NCBI GenBank assembly: GCA_945863605.1
Contig: CAMAZP010000003.1
Coordinates: 1 to 64,000 of the forward strand
Direction of reading: 5' to 3'
DNA: 64,000 nt
Source: Chitinophaga pinensis
GTDB lineage: Bacteria > Bacteroidota > Bacteroidia > Flavobacteriales_D > Crocinitomicaceae
Part shown: one piece after another, positions 49,736-58,338 of the stretch
Position numbering within the stretch: position 1 is the first letter of the stretch
How the letters are laid out: each line of letters opens with the position of its first letter
Program-made: the position numbers and the translations under genes
The notes under the pieces: model-generated
Seen by the model: the letters and a program-made list of their open reading frames with translations, nothing else
Database searches by the model: none
What the model was told of the DNA's origin: nothing

Positions 49736-50968
49736 ATGAAGTATTTCAGTATTGGTTGTTTAACTATATTATTTTCACTAAATACAAGCGCTAAAGCACT
49801 TTTTGTTAGAGTAACATTTGGTAATAATCCTTCTAGGGAGGCAAGTATTATTTGGGATCAAAATAGTGGCAAATTCTTAGGTTTATATCTAGACACTATT
49901 CAACCAAATAGAAATCAATATCGAAATAAGTTTGAATTATCCAAAAAAAATACAGCTCGGGGTATGAAAAACTGCATCGTTCGCTTGAAAGATTTAAAAC
50001 CAAATACACGGTATTATTTTGTTATAAAAGATACAGAAGGATATGGTAGGGTATATTATTTTTCAACAGTTTCAGATAGTCCAAATGAACGGTTTTCATT
50101 TATTTCAGGAGGAGATTCCAGGGATAATCGTGTGGTAAGACAAAAAGCGAATAAATTGGTAGCCAAATTAAAACCACATGCAGTTTTATTTAATGGTGAT
50201 TTTACCGGGATTGATATAGAAAAACAATGGAAAGAATGGTTTTTAGATTGGGATAATTCTATTGATTCTGATGGTAGAATTACCCCTTTAATTGTTACAA
50301 GAGGTAATCATGAACATTCAAATAAAATTTTAGTTGCATTATTTGATGTACCTCATAAAAAGGTTTTTTACAATTCAGTTATTGGTGGTACCTTATTGAA
50401 TATAGTTTCATTAAACTCTGAAATTCAAAAGGTTGGACCACAAAAATTCTTTTTAAGAAATACATTATCAAAACATTCTTCTTTTCAATGGCAAATCATT
50501 CAATATCACCGACCAGTTCGTGCTCACGTTGCAAGTAAAAAAGAAATGCAAACACAATACAAAAATTTTGTACCCTTGTTTGAAAAACATAAAAATGTAC
50601 GTTTGTGCTTAGAAAATGATTCACATACATGGAAAGTAACTTGGCCTATCGTTAGTAGTAAAGAGGCTGATGCTGACGAAGGTTTTAAGCGTGACGATTT
50701 AAATGGAATTATATATGCTGGTGAAGGTACTTGGGGTGCGCCACTCAGAGCTGCTGATGATAAAAAATCATGGACAAGGGATGCAGAAGCAATCAATCAG
50801 TTTAATTGGATTTTTGTTTCGAAAGAAAAAATTGAATTAAGAACAATAAAATACGAAAACGAATCTGAGGTAGAGGTACTTACTGAACAAAATCGTTTCC
50901 AAATGCCTAGAAATATTCAATTATACGGTCCAGTTAATGGTACTTTAGTGGAAATTTTCCCTAGATAG
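49736..50968 (+). CDS. Exported metallophosphoesterase (purple acid phosphatase-like)
   Basis: 410 residues; signal peptide (1-19), an N-terminal fibronectin-like domain (about 20-115, with LKPNTRYYFVIKD) and a calcineurin-like phosphoesterase domain. Metal motifs visible are GGDSRD (125-130), NGDF (153-156), GNHEH (190-194) and a late QYHRPVRAH; the usual GHxH end is replaced by NDSHTW. Likely a periplasmic or surface phosphatase. The start MKYFSIGCL at 49736 lies 7 nt after the remnant gene's tail. Confidence 0.85.
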   Translation: MKYFSIGCLTILFSLNTSAKALFVRVTFGNNPSREASIIWDQNSGKFLGLYLDTIQPNRNQYRNKFELSKKNTARGMKNCIVRLKDLKPNTRYYFVIKDTEGYGRVYYFSTVSDSPNERFSFISGGDSRDNRVVRQKANKLVAKLKPHAVLFNGDFTGIDIEKQWKEWFLDWDNSIDSDGRITPLIVTRGNHEHSNKILVALFDVPHKKVFYNSVIGGTLLNIVSLNSEIQKVGPQKFFLRNTLSKHSSFQWQIIQYHRPVRAHVASKKEMQTQYKNFVPLFEKHKNVRLCLENDSHTWKVTWPIVSSKEADADEGFKRDDLNGIIYAGEGTWGAPLRAADDKKSWTRDAEAINQFNWIFVSKEKIELRTIKYENESEVEVLTEQNRFQMPRNIQLYGPVNGTLVEIFPR

Positions 50969-51052
50969 TTTACTTCGAAAAAAAATGAATTTGTTCGTAT
51001 CTTTTTAAGACTTCAAAACACAACTTTGACCAAATAAATTAACTTTGTTGTA

Positions 51053-52168
51053 ATGAGTGATTTTATTGTTTCAGCTAGAAAATATCGTCCGCAAACCTTT
51101 GACACAGTCGTTGGTCAAAAGTCAATTACTGTTACTTTAAAAAACGCAATTAAGAGTGATCATTTAGCGCAGGCATTTCTTTTTTGTGGTTCACGTGGAG
51201 TTGGAAAAACAACTACTGCCCGCATTTTAGCTAAAACAATCAACTGTTTCAACCGAACTGAAAATATCGAAGCGTGTGACCAATGCGATTCTTGTATTTC
51301 GTTCAACACAGGTTCTTCACTTAATGTTTATGAATTAGATGCAGCTTCCAACAATTCTGTTGACGATATTAGAAGTTTAATAGACCAAGTGCGTGTTTCT
51401 CCGCAATTAGGGACTCATAAAGTATATATCATCGATGAGGTTCATATGTTGTCAACACAGGCATTTAATGCATTTTTGAAGACGCTAGAAGAACCACCAA
51501 AGCATGCTATTTTTATCCTTGCAACTACCGAGAAACATAAAATTATCCCTACCATACTCTCGCGTTGTCAGATTTTTGATTTCAGTAGAATTCGTGTAAA
51601 AGATATTTCAGACCATTTAGCACAAATTGCAACAAAAGAAGAAATTTCTGCTGATCCCGAAGCTTTGCATTTAATTTCAATGAAAGCTGACGGTGCTTTG
51701 CGTGATGCATTATCCATTTTTGATCAGATTGTTACTTTCGAAGGAAATACGATAACGTATAAAAACGTACTTGAAAATTTAAATATTCTTGATTACGAGT
51801 ATTACTTTAAAGTTGTTGAAGCAACAGAAAAAGAAGATATTCCTTCCGCGCTTTTGATTTTGAATGACATTTATGAAAAAGGTTTCGATGGTCATAATTT
51901 CATCACCGGATTAGCGGAGCATTTCAGAAATTTATTAGTCTGTAAAGATGTAAGAACTGCTTCTTTGTTAGAGGTTCCAGAAGTGACACAACAAAGATTT
52001 ATCAATCAAGCTAAACAGATTGAGGCATCGATTATAATACGTTCTTTAAATATAGTGAGCAAAACCGATGTGGATTACAAAGCGTCTAAAAATCAGCGCT
52101 TATTAATTGAAGTTGCTTTAATGCAGCTTTGTTCTTTGAAACAAGAGCAAGAAAAAAAAAATGGCTAA
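51053..52168 (+). CDS. dnaX: DNA polymerase III clamp-loader DnaX, zero-frame (gamma-like) product
   Basis: ATPase of the clamp loader. This frame gives 371 residues: Walker A GSRGVGKTT (46-54), the zinc ligands Cys65/75/78/81, Walker B VYIIDEVHM, sensor TEKHK and the domain III collar. It ends a few codons after a run of ten A (52152-52161), at the point where domain III finishes in E. coli DnaX (about residue 373). The remaining C-terminal part of a normal DnaX is in the -1 frame in the next ORF. A TAACTTTG box at 51040-51047 ends 5 nt before the ATG, so the mRNA may be nearly leaderless. Confidence 0.93.
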   Translation: MSDFIVSARKYRPQTFDTVVGQKSITVTLKNAIKSDHLAQAFLFCGSRGVGKTTTARILAKTINCFNRTENIEACDQCDSCISFNTGSSLNVYELDAASNNSVDDIRSLIDQVRVSPQLGTHKVYIIDEVHMLSTQAFNAFLKTLEEPPKHAIFILATTEKHKIIPTILSRCQIFDFSRIRVKDISDHLAQIATKEEISADPEALHLISMKADGALRDALSIFDQIVTFEGNTITYKNVLENLNILDYEYYFKVVEATEKEDIPSALLILNDIYEKGFDGHNFITGLAEHFRNLLVCKDVRTASLLEVPEVTQQRFINQAKQIEASIIIRSLNIVSKTDVDYKASKNQRLLIEVALMQLCSLKQEQEKKNG

Positions 52169-52767
52169 CTGAACGCGTTGACATTCTTCCATTTCCAAAC
52201 CAAACTTTAAGAAATAAGCCAACACCAGCGAAAGTAATTGCTTCTGTACCCATTTCTACAATTCATCAAGTAGTTAAACCAGTGGTCTTGTCGGCACCAG
52301 CTGGTTATGTTGAGGCGCCTCATATTTCAATAAAAAAGATCTTAGAGGAGCATAACAAAAACGAGCCAACGTTAAGTAAAGAAAACGAAGAACGAGAACC
52401 TTTTACACGTGAGCAATTAAAAATGTTTTGGAAGCGATTTGCATTTCAAATGAAGGAAAACAGTATGGAAACTTTTTACAATGCTTTGATAAAAAGAGAA
52501 CCTGTTTTTTTGGATGATGAAAAATTAGTAATAGAAGTCGATAATAGTGTTCAAATAGATTATATCAATCCACTTTTAAATGAGTTTGTATCTTATTTGC
52601 GTAAAAATCTGAAGAATTATTCGATAACAGTCGATTTAAAATTGTCAGATGATCAAGTAAGTGAAGTGAAATTTTTAACTGGAAAAGATAAGTTCGCTGC
52701 GATGGCAAGAAAAAACACCAACCTCCACAAATTGAAAAATTTGTTTAATCTCGACATTGAGTATTAA
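52153..52767 (+). CDS. dnaX: DnaX C-terminal (tau-like) region in the -1 frame
   Basis: About 202 residues beginning KWLTERVDILPFPNQ, with a Pro/Val linker and then EREPFTREQLKMFWKRFAFQMKE, a typical start of the tau-specific C-terminal domain that contacts the polymerase and helicase. No credible independent start exists. A -1 shift on A-AAA-AAA (52153-52159) joins it to the upstream frame, for a total of about 571 residues, a normal DnaX length. Either programmed slippage or frameshifting, or a one-base homopolymer error in the sequence, explains this. Confidence 0.8.
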   Translation, partial: KKKWLTERVDILPFPNQTLRNKPTPAKVIASVPISTIHQVVKPVVLSAPAGYVEAPHISIKKILEEHNKNEPTLSKENEEREPFTREQLKMFWKRFAFQMKENSMETFYNALIKREPVFLDDEKLVIEVDNSVQIDYINPLLNEFVSYLRKNLKNYSITVDLKLSDDQVSEVKFLTGKDKFAAMARKNTNLHKLKNLFNLDIEY

Positions 52768-52770
52768 GCG

Positions 52771-53793
52771 ATGTTTAAGCTAGGGAAATTCAGTTCGTCA
52801 GATGAAAAATTACTTCAATATGTAAGTGATTTTATGATAGAATGGAGTAGGGAAGGTGCATCTTTTGCGGTAAAGTCTTCAGGTTCAACTGGTCAACCTA
52901 AATTGATTGAGATTTCGAAAAGTCAAATGTTGCTTTCGGCACAAAAAACGAATCAATTTTTTCAATTAAATGCTGAAACAAAGGCGCTTTTATGTCTTTC
53001 GCTCGACACAATTGCTGGAAAAATGATGATGGTACGTGCCTTTGTAGGTGATTATTTTCTTCAAATTGAAAGTCCTAGTGCGAATCCATTGAAAACGATA
53101 ACAGAACCAATTGATTTTTTGGCAATTGTTCCTTTGCAACTTGAAACTGTTTTATCTGAAACACCTGAGAAATTAAACTTAGTTAAGACCATAATTGTTG
53201 GTGGCGCACCTGTTTCTGATAAATTAAAGCAATTACTAAAGGAAGTAAAGAAAACAGTTTTTCAAACCTATGGAATGACTGAAACCGTATCTCACATTGC
53301 TTTAAGAAAAGTAGGTTTTGAAGAAAGTGAAGCTTATGAAGCCTTGCAAGGTGTCACTTTTACAGCTCCAGAATGTAATTTAGAAATTCATTACCCTGAA
53401 TTATTGATACATCCTTTATTAACAACTGATTTTGTTCGTTTGATTGATTCAACGCATTTTGAATGGATTGGAAGGTCTGATTTTATCATTAACAGTGGTG
53501 GTGTAAAGTTAAATCCAGAGGAAATAGAACAAAAATTAGCTCAATTAATTGATGATCCTTTTTTCATTTCTTCCATCCCAGACGATTTACTTGGAAATAA
53601 ACTAACTTTAGTGATTGAGAGTGAATGTAACAATTCATTTAAAAGATCAGATTTTGAATCTATACTTACGAAGTATGAATTACCCAAAATGTTTGCAATA
53701 ATTCCTACTTTTGAACGAACAAGTAGCGGAAAAATAAACCGGAACGCAACTGCATTTAAAATTCTAGCCAATGATTGGAAACCATTATTATGA
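52771..53793 (+). CDS. menE: o-Succinylbenzoate-CoA ligase-like AMP-binding enzyme
   Basis: 340 residues, the short MenE type of Bacteroidota: P-loop SSGSTGQPK (36-44), CLSLDTIAGKMMMVRA, TYGMTETVSHIALRK and a reduced C-terminal domain with SSGKINRNA. In menaquinone synthesis it forms succinylbenzoyl-CoA. No other men gene is in the window. It starts 3 nt after dnaX and overlaps the J-domain gene by 23 nt. Confidence 0.87.
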   Translation: MFKLGKFSSSDEKLLQYVSDFMIEWSREGASFAVKSSGSTGQPKLIEISKSQMLLSAQKTNQFFQLNAETKALLCLSLDTIAGKMMMVRAFVGDYFLQIESPSANPLKTITEPIDFLAIVPLQLETVLSETPEKLNLVKTIIVGGAPVSDKLKQLLKEVKKTVFQTYGMTETVSHIALRKVGFEESEAYEALQGVTFTAPECNLEIHYPELLIHPLLTTDFVRLIDSTHFEWIGRSDFIINSGGVKLNPEEIEQKLAQLIDDPFFISSIPDDLLGNKLTLVIESECNNSFKRSDFESILTKYELPKMFAIIPTFERTSSGKINRNATAFKILANDWKPLL

Positions 53794-54616
53794 TATTTTA
53801 GGTTTACCTTTTGGCGCAAGCGATCAGTTGATAAAAAAACGCTACAAAGAACTTGCTAAAAAATACCACCCTGATAGGAATCCCAGTCCAGATGCGAACA
53901 AGCGTTTCATTGAAATAAATGAGGCTTATATTTATTTGCTGTCAAAAGACAAGATTCCAGCTAAAAGTTTTGAGGAACAACAAAGGGAAAAGGCTGAAGA
54001 AGAACAGCGAGCTTATCGAGAAAAGGCTTGGAACTATGCTCGTGAAAAGAAAATACGCGACGAGGAGGAATTACTTAATTTTTATCAGTCACTGCGCATA
54101 GGTTGGTCTTGGCTTGCTTTTAAAACAGTTACAATCATTTGCGCAATCATTTTAGTGGCTATGACAATAGATTATTTTCTGCCCACACAGGCAATTCCGG
54201 AGGTCGTATCAGAATATTCAAATGATATTTATCACAGTGTTGGTGGCCATGAAATCAGTTTGATAAAAACAAAATCAGGGAAAAATCTGTGGACAAATGA
54301 GTTTTACAACAAAGACTTCAACTTTAATCCTTTCTTTGTTTTGGAGTCAAGTCAGATTTTTCAAAATCCGATTAAAGCTAAAATTTACGTTGAAAATAAA
54401 TACTTCGAAATTCCCATACATTTCACAGTTTATTGGGCGCAATTTGCTTTGTGTCCATTTTTATTGTTTCCGATTTTTTTGTTTTTCTATAAAAAGGACA
54501 ATGCTCTTTTCGTGATTGGCCACTATTTAACGAGATATGTTTTTGGGGTTTTAGTAGGTTTGTATTTGTTGACAGAGGACAGGTGGTTTCATTTAATAAC
54601 CTTAGGTTTTTTTTAA
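53771..54616 (+). CDS. J-domain protein with C-terminal membrane segments
   Basis: 281 residues. The N-terminal J domain (about 5-60) carries the HPD tripeptide (KKYHPDRNP) that stimulates Hsp70 ATPase. A charged linker (70-105) follows, then three or four hydrophobic segments (about 113-133, 218-240, 243-268). The usual DnaJ Gly/Phe and zinc regions are absent, so this is a membrane-anchored type III J protein that may recruit DnaK to the membrane (inference). It starts inside the end of menE. Confidence 0.83.
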   Translation: MIGNHYYDILGLPFGASDQLIKKRYKELAKKYHPDRNPSPDANKRFIEINEAYIYLLSKDKIPAKSFEEQQREKAEEEQRAYREKAWNYAREKKIRDEEELLNFYQSLRIGWSWLAFKTVTIICAIILVAMTIDYFLPTQAIPEVVSEYSNDIYHSVGGHEISLIKTKSGKNLWTNEFYNKDFNFNPFFVLESSQIFQNPIKAKIYVENKYFEIPIHFTVYWAQFALCPFLLFPIFLFFYKKDNALFVIGHYLTRYVFGVLVGLYLLTEDRWFHLITLGFF

Positions 54617-54887
54617 ATTCTTTTGCTTGATCAAAAGAATCAAAAATCAAGGCTTAGAATTTCTATTTTGTTCGCAAATCATTGTTAAATATATGTTTAT
54701 AACTCGTTGCGAACAATTTTAACTCCTTTCTGAAACTGGATTTTGGCGGATGTTTTTACAAAAATCCTTAAAATTAACCAGTTTCAGTGCAGTAGTTAAA
54801 ACCATGAAATTCAAGGCCGAATATTTTCGCTGTCAATTTTACATGAATTCATTCTCCGACCTAAATTTCTTTATAAGTTCAGCAATA
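54617..54887. repeat. Gene-free hairpin-rich block, candidate dispersed repeat or RNA element
   Basis: No ORF is supported here. Three perfect inverted repeats lie in series: ATTCTTTTG/CAAAAGAAT (54617-54625, 54632-54640), TTGTTCGCAA/TTGCGAACAA (54668-54677, 54707-54716) and CTGAAACTGG/CCAGTTTCAG (54730-54739, 54778-54787). Inside the last, GGATTTT/AAAATCC (54738-54744, 54761-54767) competes for the same G pair. An imperfect fourth dyad is at 54804-54812 and 54845-54852. No T tract follows, so these are not plain terminators. Dispersed-repeat status is inference. Confidence 0.5.
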
Positions 54888-54917
54888 TTTGCTTCTTTGG
54901 TATTATAAGTATTTTTG
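54888..54917 (+). promoter_or_regulatory. Promoter of nth
   Basis: TTTG (54888-54891), 18 nt, then TATTTTTG (54910-54917), close to the Bacteroidota consensus; 25 nt before the nth start. Confidence 0.6.
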
Positions 54918-54942
54918 TTTTTGATTTAAATAAATTCAGAAT

Positions 54943-55587
54943 ATGACAAAAAAGCAAAAAGCAATCTATGTAATGGAAGAGTTGGAAAAGTTGTACCCTG
55001 AAACGCCAATTCCTTTAGATCATTCCGACCCTTATACCTTGACCATTGCTGTTTTGCTTTCGGCGCAATGTACGGACGAGCGCGTCAATAAAATCACTCC
55101 GATTTTGTTCAAAAGAGCGAAAAATCCTTTTGACATGGTGAAATTGGAAGTTTCAGAAATTCAAGCGATTATTCGTCCATGTGGCTTATCACCAAAAAAA
55201 GCAAAAGCAATTTGGGAATTGTCACAAATTTTGATTGACAAATACAAAGGTGAGGTACCACAAAGCTTTGAACAATTAGAGGAATTACCAGGAGTTGGTC
55301 ACAAAACAGCATCTGTTGTGATGTCACAATCTTTTGGGTTTCCGGCATTTCCCGTAGATACCCATATTCATCGTTTAATGATTCGTTGGGGATTAACATC
55401 TGGGAAAAATGTAGTCGAAACGGAGAAAGATGCCAAAGCATTATTTCCAATTGAAAAATGGAATAAATTACACTTACAAATTATTTTTTACGGTCGCTCG
55501 CATTCACCTGCTCGAGGTTGTAAATTAGCGATAGACTATATTACCGCAACTATAGGAACAGCGAAAGCAAAGAAAGAGTTAGTTTAA
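54943..55587 (+). CDS. nth: Endonuclease III-like DNA glycosylase/AP lyase, degenerate iron-sulfur site
   Basis: Base-excision repair enzyme for oxidised pyrimidines. 214 residues with the helix-hairpin-helix LPGVGHKTASVV, catalytic Lys121 and Asp139 (FPVDTHIHR). In E. coli Nth the C terminus carries four Cys (C-x6-C-x2-C-x5-C) for a 4Fe-4S cluster. Here the matching region GRSHSPARGCKLAIDYITATIGT keeps only Cys193, so the cluster is probably absent. Its stop overlaps the convergent thioredoxin stop. Confidence 0.92.
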   Translation: MTKKQKAIYVMEELEKLYPETPIPLDHSDPYTLTIAVLLSAQCTDERVNKITPILFKRAKNPFDMVKLEVSEIQAIIRPCGLSPKKAKAIWELSQILIDKYKGEVPQSFEQLEELPGVGHKTASVVMSQSFGFPAFPVDTHIHRLMIRWGLTSGKNVVETEKDAKALFPIEKWNKLHLQIIFYGRSHSPARGCKLAIDYITATIGTAKAKKELV

Positions 55588-55880
55588 AGTACATTTGTGA
55601 TTTTACTTTTCAAAGTCTGAAGAGGAAAAGCACCACTTTCTCGCCAAAGTACCTCCCCTTTTTTGAACAACATAAAAGTAGGAACACCCCTAATTTTATA
55701 AATATCTGCTATTGTAGGATTTTTGTCCACATCAATTTTTAGAATTCTTATTTTTTCACCCATATCTTTTTTAAGGTTATCTAAAACTGGATGCATAGTT
55801 TTACAAGGACCACACCAAGTAGCATGAAAGTCAACTAAAGTTGGTGTCTCTGAAGCAACGATATCTTTAAATTTTCCCAT
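55584..55880 (-). CDS. trxA: Thioredoxin
   Basis: 98-residue cytoplasmic thioredoxin with active site WCGPC (22-26) and the cis-Pro loop GVPTFMLFKKG. It could reduce the peroxidase and DsbD found in this window (inference). Convergent with nth, the two stop codons sharing bases at 55585-55586. Confidence 0.95.
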   Translation of the reverse strand: MGKFKDIVASETPTLVDFHATWCGPCKTMHPVLDNLKKDMGEKIRILKIDVDKNPTIADIYKIRGVPTFMLFKKGEVLWRESGAFPLQTLKSKITNVL

Positions 55881-55935
55881 GTTGCAAAGGTATTCAAGAG
55901 TTGTATTTTATTTTGTAACAAATATAACATATAAA

Positions 55936-55965
55936 AAAAGCCACAAGATTTATCGTGTGGCTTTT
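55936..55965 (-). terminator. Terminator of the hemE/OmpA-like unit
   Basis: 10-bp perfect stem, arms 55936-55945 (AAAAGCCACA) and 55956-55965, with an A run on the left that gives a U tract on the minus strand. It lies 20 nt past the OmpA-like stop. Confidence 0.85.
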
Positions 55966-55985
55966 GTGATATATGAATATTTGCT

Positions 55986-57230
55986 TTATTTTACTTTGAA
56001 AGATACATATCTATTTTTAGCGTCTTGAATTTCTTGATCATCGTCATCTGCGATTCCAGGATTTGGTTCAGCTGCTCCTTTGTAAACTTTAGTTAAACGT
56101 CCTACATCAATTCCGGCTGCGATAAAGTATTTTTCAACTGCATTTGCTCTTTTACGTGCCATATCTTCAAAATCTGGATTTTCTTCTGCAGCTTTGTCTT
56201 CTAACTTATCATTGTGACCAATAATATCAATAGTTAAAGTTTTATCCATTTTCATTTCTTCAATAACAAAATCCATCATTTGTTTAGCATTTTCAGATAT
56301 TGAAAATTTACCAGCTCTAAAGTATACAGTGTGAGCTTCAATAATTTGATTTTTTGTCATTTTATCTGATATTTCAGGAGTATTAGTATACATCAAAGTA
56401 GAAAATGACTCTTCAATTTTCGGTTTTCTGCTATCAAAACATTTACATTCAGTAACGTTGTCAATTACTGTTATTATCACATTATCAATATAATAATAAG
56501 CATGAGCTACGACCTCTGTTTCATTATCTTTTGGTTTTTTTACTTGCTCATATTTTGTTGTTTCATTTTTATCGAAATTTCCAATTGTGATATATTTCTC
56601 ATCGCCTTTAGCAGTGTATACAGCACAAACTTTTTCCCAACCATAAAAACCGTTGTAGATCTTGTTATTTTGAGATTTTATTAATTTATCTGAATTATTA
56701 TAAATTGCTCCTGGAGAACCATTGCCTAAAACATCTTTTGAAAATAAAGCTGAGATATTATTTGTGGCAAATTTTGATGATTCAGCTAAAGAAACAGAAA
56801 ACTCAACACAATATTTTAATCCTTTTTTTAAAGTCAATTGCTCTGTCCCTTTTTTAATTGGAATAGTGATATACGATCGTTCTGCAGCTAATTTGCCGGG
56901 TTTGTAAAAAACGGCACCTGCATAATTTTGTCCTCCACCCTCAGCACTTGGAGCTTCCGTTCCATAGACATTTACAGGAACACCTGCATCACTTCCAGTT
57001 GCTTCCGTCATAAATAATTCAGCTTTTAACTCCATAGGAGTTAATATACCCTCAGCTAACTCTATTCCACCGACTTCAGTTACAACCTCTTTATTTGTTT
57101 TTTCAAAATCTTGATAAAGAATTTCTTTTTCATTTGCTTTTTTTCCACCTTTTTGTGCAATTGCTAAATTCGACAAGGTAGCAGCTGACAACAATAGAAA
57201 TAATCCGATTTTCATTGTTTTAGATTTCAT
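55986..57230 (-). CDS. OmpA-family protein with N-terminal jelly-roll-like domain
   Basis: 414 residues, signal peptide to about 25. The N-terminal 250 residues contain GLKYCVEFSVSLAESS, WEKVCAVYTA and YYYIDNVIITV, the strand pattern of a carbohydrate-binding or galactose-binding-like beta sandwich. The C-terminal 130 residues are an OmpA-like peptidoglycan-binding domain (TVYFRAGKFSISE, IDIIGHNDKLEDK, MARKRANAVEKYF). It would thus be anchored to peptidoglycan with a second binding face. The start overlaps the end of hemE by 11 nt; a second ATG at 57215 is also possible. Confidence 0.85.
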   Translation of the reverse strand: MKSKTMKIGLFLLLSAATLSNLAIAQKGGKKANEKEILYQDFEKTNKEVVTEVGGIELAEGILTPMELKAELFMTEATGSDAGVPVNVYGTEAPSAEGGGQNYAGAVFYKPGKLAAERSYITIPIKKGTEQLTLKKGLKYCVEFSVSLAESSKFATNNISALFSKDVLGNGSPGAIYNNSDKLIKSQNNKIYNGFYGWEKVCAVYTAKGDEKYITIGNFDKNETTKYEQVKKPKDNETEVVAHAYYYIDNVIITVIDNVTECKCFDSRKPKIEESFSTLMYTNTPEISDKMTKNQIIEAHTVYFRAGKFSISENAKQMMDFVIEEMKMDKTLTIDIIGHNDKLEDKAAEENPDFEDMARKRANAVEKYFIAAGIDVGRLTKVYKGAAEPNPGIADDDDQEIQDAKNRYVSFKVK

Positions 57231-58251
57231 AGTTTTTCACAGTTTTAATAAACACTTTAACCTTTTCTGGGTCAATGTCCGGATAAACTCCGTGTCCCAA
57301 ATTTACAATATGTCTTTGACTTTTAAACGATTTCAATAATTTTTTTGTTTCTTGTGCTATCAAATTAACACTTCCATACAACACACAAGGGTCTAAATTA
57401 CCTTGTAAAGTTTTTGTTTCTCCCACTAAAAAGCGTGTTTCAGCTATACTCATATTCCAATCCAAACCGATAGTTGTGCAATTTAACCTCGTAATTTCTG
57501 GAATCGAAGCAATCGCTCCTTTTGAAAAAACAGTCAAAGGAACGTTAGCTAACGCATCCACAATTTTTGTAATATATTTCAATCCAAATTCAGCGTATTG
57601 CTCTCTTCCCAAAATCCCTGCCCATGAATCAAATAATTGTAATGCATCCGCACCAGCAACTAATTGAGCTTTTAAATACTGAATCGTCACGTCTGTTATG
57701 CGGCTTAACAATTCATGTGCCAAAATTGGATTCGTATATAAAAGCTTACGGGATTCAGAAAATGTTTTAGAACCTTTTCCTTCTACCATGTAACAAAAAA
57801 TGGTCCAAGGTGCACCTGCAAAACCAATCAATGGAACGCGGCTACCTAAACCTTTCTTTGTTAACTTCAAAGCTTCAAATACATACGAAAGTCGGTCTTC
57901 AACATCTATATTTTTGTCTAACAAATCCAATTGTTCTTGCGAGCGAATCGTATTTTCAAACCAAGGTCCACGTTGCTCCAACATTTGATAAGGAAGTCCC
58001 ATTGCTTCGGGAACGACTAAAATATCTGAAAAAATTATCGCTGCATCAACATCTAAAATATCAACTGGTTGAATCGTAACCTCTGCAGCAAATTCAGGCG
58101 TTTCTACCAATTCTTTGAAACCAGAAAGTTTAGCTCGTACGGCACGGTATTCAGGCAGAATTCTACCTGCTTGACGCATCAACCAAACGGGGTAACGTTC
58201 GATAGCTTCTCCTTTGTGTGCACGTAAAAAAAGATCGTTTTTAAATTCCAT
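57220..58251 (-). CDS. hemE: Uroporphyrinogen decarboxylase
   Basis: Converts uroporphyrinogen III to coproporphyrinogen III in heme synthesis; cytoplasmic. 343 residues: N-terminal PVWLMRQAGR (22-31) with the substrate Arg, GFAGAPWTIFCYMVEG, FDSWAGIL and GNLDPCVL and GHGVYPDID near the end. The ATG of MEFKNDLF at 58251 is chosen over an in-frame TTG 9 nt upstream. No other hem gene is adjacent. Confidence 0.97.
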   Translation of the reverse strand: MEFKNDLFLRAHKGEAIERYPVWLMRQAGRILPEYRAVRAKLSGFKELVETPEFAAEVTIQPVDILDVDAAIIFSDILVVPEAMGLPYQMLEQRGPWFENTIRSQEQLDLLDKNIDVEDRLSYVFEALKLTKKGLGSRVPLIGFAGAPWTIFCYMVEGKGSKTFSESRKLLYTNPILAHELLSRITDVTIQYLKAQLVAGADALQLFDSWAGILGREQYAEFGLKYITKIVDALANVPLTVFSKGAIASIPEITRLNCTTIGLDWNMSIAETRFLVGETKTLQGNLDPCVLYGSVNLIAQETKKLLKSFKSQRHIVNLGHGVYPDIDPEKVKVFIKTVKNYEI

Positions 58252-58338
58252 GGTGTGCAAAGATAAAATTTTGATTCAAAGAGAATTCAATTGAAGGTTT
58301 CAAATTTCAAGGAATTCAAAAAGTTGAGTGAATTTTAA

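Noticed and set aside
52129-52767. Independent gene in the second half of dnaX
   Set aside because: Its apparent N terminus lies within conserved dnaX sequence and the body matches the DnaX C-terminal region, so it is the same gene in another frame.
54423-54650. 75-codon minus-strand ORF between the J-domain gene and nth
   Set aside because: Most of it is the antisense of the J-domain gene and its start falls in the hairpin-rich block; no domain-like sequence.
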